Part shown: piece by piece, positions 4,152 through 8,053 of the stretch
Layout: each line of letters opens with the position of its first letter
Position numbering within the stretch: the stretch's first letter is position 1
The notes under the pieces: generated by a model
Seen by the model: only the letters and a program-made list of their open reading frames with translations
Databases searched by the model: none
What the model was told of the DNA's origin: nothing
Assembly: GCA_902493835.1 (NCBI GenBank)
Contig: CABURG010000075.1
Coordinates: forward strand, 1-8,053
DNA: 8,053 bases
Reading direction: 5' to 3'
From: an uncultured Collinsella sp.
Lineage (GTDB): Bacteria; Actinomycetota; Coriobacteriia; Coriobacteriales; Coriobacteriaceae
Made by a program: the position numbers and the translations under genes

Positions 4152-6487
4152 GCCGTCTTGGGCTTAAAGGTTCGCAGGCGCAGAGCATTGCTTACGACGC
4201 AGACGCTCGACAGGCTCATGGCCGCGGCGCCAAACATCGGCGAGAGTTGCCAACCGGTGAGGGGGAAGAACACGCCCGCCGCCAGCGGAATGCCGATGCC
4301 GTTGTAGAACAGCGCCCAGAACAGGTCCTGCTTGATGTTGCGGATCGTGGCGCGCGAAAGCTCGATGGCGCGGGCGACGTCCATGAGGTCGCTGCGCATG
4401 AGTACCACGTCGGCGCCCTCCTTGGCGATGTCGGCGCCGGTGCCGATGGCAAGGCCCACGTCGGCGCGCGCCAGGGCGGGGGAGTCGTTGATGCCGTCGC
4501 CCACCATGGCGACCTTGCCGCCCGCATCCTGCAGCTCGCGCACGTGGCGTTCCTTGTCGGCGGGGAGGACGTCGGCGATGACCTGTTCGCTGCTCAGCCC
4601 CACGCGGCGGGCGATGGCCTCGGCCGTCACGCGGTTGTCGCCGGTGAGCATGCGCACGTCGACGCCAAGCGAGCGCAGTGCGGCGATGGCCCCGGCGCTC
4701 GTCTCCTTGACCTCGTCAGCCACGGCGACGGTGCCGGCAAGCTCGCCGTTCTTGGCAAAGAACAGAGGCGTCTTGCCTTCGGCGGCAAATTGCTCGGCAA
4801 GACCCGCGGGCACGGTAACGCCCAACTCGTCCATCAGGCGCATATTGCCGGCGGCAATGGCGTTTTGCCCCTCGCGCGCCGTAACGCCTCGCCCGGGCAC
4901 GGCAGTAAAGTCCTCGACCATGCGCGCGACGATCCCGCGTGTCTCGCACTCGGCCATAATCGCCTCGGCCAGCGGGTGCTCGCTCGAGCGCTCCAACGCG
5001 GCGGCCAACTTGAGCAGTGCCTTTTCGCTCATGGCGGGCGAGCCGTCAGCGCGCGTGGCTACCACGATATCGGTCACGGCAGGCTTGCCGCGGGTGACCG
5101 TGCCCGTCTTATCGAGCACCACGGTGCCCACGCTGCGCAGGTTCTCCAGCGCCTCGGCGCTCTTAAACAGAATGCCCATCTCGGCGCCCTTGCCGGTGCC
5201 GACCATAATGGCGACGGGCGTGGCCAGGCCCAGCGCGCACGGGCAGCTGATCACCAGCACGGCGACGGCGGAGGTAAGCGCTTCGTTGATGCTTCCGGTC
5301 AGCACCATCCACACCACAAAGGTCACGGCCGAGATCACGAATACCACGGGCACGAACACGCCGGCGACCTTGTCGGCCATGCGGGCGATGGGCGCCTTGG
5401 TGGCGTTGGCGTCCTCGACGAGCTGGATAATCTTGGCGAGCGACGTGTCGGCGCCCACACGCGTGGCGCGGAAGGTAAACGAGCCCGTGCGGTTGACCGT
5501 GGCCGCATTGACAGTGTCGCCGGCGGTCTTTTCCACGGGGATGGACTCGCCGGTGAGCGCGCTCTCGTCCACGGCCGAGCTGCCCTCGAGCACCACGCCA
5601 TCGACGGGGATAGACTCGCCGGGGCGCACGCGCAGGACCTGGCCGGGAAGGATGGCGTCGACATCGACGGTGGTTTCGGTGCCGTCCTCTGCCACGACGG
5701 TCGCGGTCTTGGGCGCCAAGTCGATGAGCGCCTCGATGGCGCCGCCGGTCTTGGATTTGCTGCGTGTCTCGAGATATTTGCCCACGGTGACGAGCGACAG
5801 GATTGTGCCGGCGCTCTCAAAATACAGGTTGTCCATGCCCGTCATCATGGCCTCGTGGACCTGGCCCGCGGCTAGCTGGTCGGCCATGATGAACATGGCG
5901 TAGAGCGACCAGGCGATGGAAGCAGTGGCGCCCACGGCAATAAGGGCGTCCATGGTAGGCGCGCCGTGCGTAAGCGATTTAAACCCGTTGATAAAGTATG
6001 CGTCGTTGACGTAGACGATGGGAATGAGCAGGACGAGCTCGGTGAGCGCGAGCGTCATGCTGTGGGTGTGGTCGGCGAAGACGCCGGGCAGTGGCCAACC
6101 GAGCATGTGCCCCATGCCTATGTAGAACAGTGGGATGAGGAATACGATCGAGACGATGAGGCGGGTGCGCATGGCAGAGGCGGCGGCCTCCAACTTTTTG
6201 GTCGGCGACTCCATATGGGCGGCGCCGGACCTGGCTTGCGCGTTGCCGTTTGAGTTGGTGGCATCGGTGCCCGTGCTAACGGGCGAGGCCGAATAACCCG
6301 CGCGATCGACGGCGGTACAGATGTCGTCGGGGGAGACCTGCGCGGGGTCGTAGTCGACCAGCATGGAGCCGGCGAGCAGATTGACCGCGACGCTTTGGAC
6401 GCCGTCGAGTTTGCTCACGGCGCGATTCACATGCGCCTGGCAGGCGGCGCATGTCATGCCGCCCACATCGAACTTATCTTGAGCCAT
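4145..6487 (-). CDS. copA: Copper-exporting P1B-type ATPase CopA
   Basis: This integral membrane pump exports Cu(I) using ATP. From the chosen start the protein has 780 residues, typical for CopA with one metal-binding domain. In order there are an HMA domain with Gly-Met-Thr-Cys13-Ala-Ala-Cys16, a low-complexity linker (70-100), and two plus two helices before the actuator loop with Thr-Gly-Glu-Ser (312-315). Then come the membrane Cys415-Pro-Cys417 site, the phosphorylation motif starting at Asp459 (DKTGT), the nucleotide-domain Ser-Glu-His504-Pro and the GDGIND motif (663-668). Tyr728-Asn729 and Met757-Ser-Leu-Ser-Ser in the last helices are the P1B-1 copper signature. ATG 6485-6487 is preferred because AAAGGAGA (6499-6492) lies four bases upstream. 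The in-frame ATG at 6529 has no ribosome site and lies at about the predicted transcription start. The CsoR-type operator upstream implies copper induction. It heads the run copA-copZ-csoR. Confidence 0.97.
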   Translation of the reverse strand: MAQDKFDVGGMTCAACQAHVNRAVSKLDGVQSVAVNLLAGSMLVDYDPAQVSPDDICTAVDRAGYSASPVSTGTDATNSNGNAQARSGAAHMESPTKKLEAAASAMRTRLIVSIVFLIPLFYIGMGHMLGWPLPGVFADHTHSMTLALTELVLLIPIVYVNDAYFINGFKSLTHGAPTMDALIAVGATASIAWSLYAMFIMADQLAAGQVHEAMMTGMDNLYFESAGTILSLVTVGKYLETRSKSKTGGAIEALIDLAPKTATVVAEDGTETTVDVDAILPGQVLRVRPGESIPVDGVVLEGSSAVDESALTGESIPVEKTAGDTVNAATVNRTGSFTFRATRVGADTSLAKIIQLVEDANATKAPIARMADKVAGVFVPVVFVISAVTFVVWMVLTGSINEALTSAVAVLVISCPCALGLATPVAIMVGTGKGAEMGILFKSAEALENLRSVGTVVLDKTGTVTRGKPAVTDIVVATRADGSPAMSEKALLKLAAALERSSEHPLAEAIMAECETRGIVARMVEDFTAVPGRGVTAREGQNAIAAGNMRLMDELGVTVPAGLAEQFAAEGKTPLFFAKNGELAGTVAVADEVKETSAGAIAALRSLGVDVRMLTGDNRVTAEAIARRVGLSSEQVIADVLPADKERHVRELQDAGGKVAMVGDGINDSPALARADVGLAIGTGADIAKEGADVVLMRSDLMDVARAIELSRATIRNIKQDLFWALFYNGIGIPLAAGVFFPLTGWQLSPMFGAAAMSLSSVCVVSNALRLRTFKPKTAR

Positions 6488-6491
6488 GGCT

Positions 6492-6499
6492 TCTCCTTT
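6492..6499 (-). promoter_or_regulatory. Ribosome-binding site that sets the copA start
   Basis: AAAGGAGA on the minus strand ends four bases before ATG 6485-6487. No such site precedes the ATG at 6527-6529, so the 14-residue longer version is unlikely. Confidence 0.85.
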
Positions 6500-6534
6500 C
6501 TGTGACGTAGTGTCGGAAATGTTAACCATCCGAT

Positions 6535-6565
6535 ACTATACACCCATACCCCCTGGGGGTGTCCA
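6535..6565 (-). promoter_or_regulatory. copA promoter
   Basis: On the minus strand TGGACA (6565-6560) is a good -35 and TATAGT (6540-6535) a good -10, separated by 19 bases. The spacer is longer than the usual 17. The CsoR-type dyad fills most of the spacer. Transcription would start near 6526-6528, giving a leader of about 40 bases before the ATG at 6487. The assignment is by consensus only. Confidence 0.65.
6546..6562. promoter_or_regulatory. CsoR-type operator in the copA promoter
   Basis: ATACCCCCTGGGGGTGT is a dyad centred on T6554, with one mismatched pair (T6547 with G6561). Characterised CsoR operators are GC-rich dyads with C-run/G-run halves flanked by TA, and this one fits closely. 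It lies between the -35 and -10 hexamers, where bound repressor would block RNA polymerase. A csoR gene in the same cluster is the obvious partner. Confidence 0.8.
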
Positions 6566-6589
6566 GTACAGAAATAATATATGAGATTT

Positions 6590-6604
6590 CGTTACAGATG
6601 AGGA
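6590..6604. repeat. Degenerate half-site of the 15-25-15 family
   Basis: GTTACAGAT (6591-6599) matches the core of the right-hand half-site TGTTACAGATCGAGA, and the rest is diverged (11 of 15 positions match without gaps). It has no partner at the 40-bp pitch seen elsewhere. It is probably the relic of a second unit next to 6640-6694, or chance. Confidence 0.3.
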
Positions 6605-6639
6605 TGGATGGTTGGCCGATGGACCGTCCCAACCAATCA

Positions 6640-6694
6640 TCTCAATCTGTAACATCTAGCAGGGAAAATGACCCCTTACTGTTACAGATCGAGA
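6640..6694. repeat. Fifth 15-25-15 palindromic unit, after the kinase gene
   Basis: TCTCAATCTGTAACA (6640-6654) and TGTTACAGATCGAGA (6680-6694) flank a loop of exactly 25 nt, the same geometry as the units at 846-1141. The single mismatch (A6644 with C6690) becomes G-U in RNA from the minus strand, the strand of the kinase gene whose stop lies 43 bases away. The loop can form a small stem, AGGG (6661-6664) with CCCT (6673-6676). It separates the kinase gene from the copA promoter. No T-run follows on the minus strand. Confidence 0.9.
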
Positions 6695-6737
6695 CAATTG
6701 CCGGGGAGGGGTCCCGTCACGGCAAGACGCCCGCCGC

Positions 6738-8053
6738 CTAGATACAGAACCCGGGGATCACACAGGTTAGCTTGTTTGGCTTTTCCGCAGGCGTTGCGTA
6801 CGTAAAGACGTCGCCGTCGTGCCCCACGCGGTTCATATAGAGCGTGCCTTCGCTCTCCGATGTGTCGGGGCTCACCGTGCGCTCCCACCAACAGGTGTCC
6901 TTGCCCTTCCACTGGCGGACCATCGTCTCGTTCGTGGAATACGGGCTCACCTTGAGCTCGCGGAAGAGCTGATACTCCTTGCCCTCGCCGTTGTAGATGT
7001 CTGCCAGGTAGTGATAGTCCTCGGTAAACGAATCGGGCGGTTGCGTACCGCACAGCTCGACCATGGCGGGCAGCCAAAGGGTTGCGGGTAACTCGCTCAG
7101 GCACGATGCGCTGTTGGCGGCGCCCACATTGTTCGAGACCTTCTTGACCCCTTTAATGAGTGCGCGCAACTCGTTGGGCAGCAGCTTAAGGCCGTCGCCG
7201 TTGAGCCATTCCCGCAGCTCGCAATCTGCCCAGCCGGCGCTCGGCGGTTCAGCCGCAGCGTTGCGCTCGGCAATACCCGCATCGAACATAAACGTCAGTC
7301 CGGCCTTGCCCGTCCCGTCCAGAAGCTCATCGTGGCGGATGCCCACAAGCTGCGCGCCAACCTGCAGCCCGTTGGTGAGCGTGACACGCTTGGTACACGG
7401 ATAGGGGATATGCCCATCGGCATCGAGCAGATGATAGCGCTTGGCAATCTCGCGTGCCTCGCTACGGGTCTCGGCGGCCTTAATCTTGAGCGAAATCTCC
7501 TGCAGCTGATCCCAGGTGTAGTCGTCAAGTGAACCGCGGATGCCGTCAAGGTAGTCGGGGATGCCAAAGCCATGGGTTGCCGCCCCGATAACGCCGAGCC
7601 CCGCAACGGCTGCGACAACGCCACCGATAATAAAGCGGCGGCGGGTCATGGCATCGTGCCGGGCCTGCTCCAGGATCTCTCGCGCGCGCTCGCCGGCGAC
7701 GTCGACCTTAAGGTGTGTACCGGAGTCGATGTCGATTGCGGCGTCACTGCCCGCGCCTTCGCGGCCCTCGGATTCGGCATCGGTGAGGTATGCCGAGAGC
7801 ACCTCGAGCATCTGCTGCTCGGTGGGACGATCGCACTGCTCGACTGAGAGACCCTTCATGATGATTTTGACGAGCGCTTCATCGCCCTCGCAGCGCGGCT
7901 CGAGCGGTGCCGGCTTGGTCTTGGTCTTTACGAGATAGAACGAGCCGGTTGCAGCGGCGTCCGTCGACTCAAAGTCAAACGGTTTGCGACCGCTGTAGAG
8001 CTGGTACAGAATGCTCGAAAGCGCATAGACGTCGATTGCCGGCGAACGGCGAA
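6738..8053 (-). CDS. Transmembrane Ser/Thr protein kinase with C-terminal DUF6273 domain (partial, N-terminus beyond window)
   Basis: An ATG at 7859 opens a 373-residue frame. The same frame continues without a stop to the window edge, adding 64 residues of kinase C-lobe, so the gene surely begins beyond 8053. Counting from the edge, Asp7-Val-Tyr-Ala-Leu is kinase subdomain IX and Asp74-Arg-Pro-Thr is subdomain XI. The catalytic loop and ATP site are outside the window, so activity cannot be judged. A charged linker with Thr-Arg-Arg-Arg-Phe (136-140) precedes one hydrophobic helix (about 140-162). The outer part to residue 437 looks like DUF6273, for example Gly-Trp-x-x-Cys-Glu-Leu-Arg-Glu-Trp-Leu-Asn near 273-284 and Trp-Leu-Pro-Ala-Met near 326-330. 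The plan is a cytoplasmic kinase joined to an extracytoplasmic domain, perhaps sensory. The ligand is unknown. It precedes copA on the same strand, but a hairpin and a dedicated copA promoter separate them. Confidence 0.85.
   Translation of the reverse strand, partial: RRSPAIDVYALSSILYQLYSGRKPFDFESTDAAATGSFYLVKTKTKPAPLEPRCEGDEALVKIIMKGLSVEQCDRPTEQQMLEVLSAYLTDAESEGREGAGSDAAIDIDSGTHLKVDVAGERAREILEQARHDAMTRRRFIIGGVVAAVAGLGVIGAATHGFGIPDYLDGIRGSLDDYTWDQLQEISLKIKAAETRSEAREIAKRYHLLDADGHIPYPCTKRVTLTNGLQVGAQLVGIRHDELLDGTGKAGLTFMFDAGIAERNAAAEPPSAGWADCELREWLNGDGLKLLPNELRALIKGVKKVSNNVGAANSASCLSELPATLWLPAMVELCGTQPPDSFTEDYHYLADIYNGEGKEYQLFRELKVSPYSTNETMVRQWKGKDTCWWERTVSPDTSESEGTLYMNRVGHDGDVFTYATPAEKPNKLTCVIPGFCI

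Noticed and set aside
4247..5903. Two plus-strand open frames of 542 and 523 codons opposite copA
   Set aside because: They are antisense to a full-length, motif-complete CopA and their His/Gly- or Ser-rich translations match no protein family. High GC keeps these frames open.
6488..6529. Longer CopA start at 6529
   Set aside because: It lacks a ribosome-binding site and lies at the predicted transcription start downstream of TATAGT.
7857..7859. ATG 7857-7859 as the true start of a 373-residue DUF6273 protein
   Set aside because: The same frame upstream encodes clear kinase C-lobe sequence to the window edge, so this Met is internal (subdomain XI region).

Overview
The window looks like a chromosomal segment of a high-GC gut Actinomycetota of the class Coriobacteriia, most likely Collinsella or a close relative. 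This is inferred from base composition, from a Ser/Thr kinase fused to a DUF6273 domain, from a nuclease-like protein of a type familiar from that group, and from abundant intergenic palindromes. No rRNA or other taxonomic marker is present, so the placement is an inference.

Layout, left to right. Positions 1-134 hold no gene I can name, only a short perfect hairpin and perhaps the end of an insertion sequence. A plus-strand gene (135-803) encodes a nuclease-like protein that seems to lack its N-terminal half. Next comes a 491-base non-coding stretch (804-1294). Its core is a regular array of eight 15-nt half-sites in alternating orientation at a 40-bp pitch (846-1141). A plus-strand metal-dependent amidohydrolase follows (1295-2665), ending at a bidirectional terminator (2718-2752).

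Everything to the right is on the minus strand. Read in the direction of transcription, there is first a transmembrane Ser/Thr kinase with a C-terminal DUF6273 domain, cut by the window edge (8053-6738). Then comes a copper-homeostasis cluster: copA (Cu(I)-exporting P1B ATPase), a copZ-like HMA chaperone and csoR (copper-sensing repressor). A small two-helix membrane protein with a zinc ribbon comes last. The copA promoter carries a CsoR-type operator, A-T-A-C5-T-G5-T-G-T, between its -35 and -10 elements. This supports a feedback circuit in which CsoR represses the pump and chaperone until Cu(I) binds its Cys-His-Cys site.

The least ordinary aspect is the intergenic DNA. At least four different palindromic families lie in 8 kb. 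They are the 15-25-15 elements (four in the array, one more at 6640-6694), a nested 67-bp palindrome touching the csoR stop codon, another 67-bp palindrome upstream of csoR, and a 94-bp RNA-like hairpin overlapping the copA stop codon. One array unit shows a compensated base pair, and the 94-bp element shows a G-U asymmetry between strands. Both point to selection or copying as folded RNA or single-stranded DNA rather than chance.
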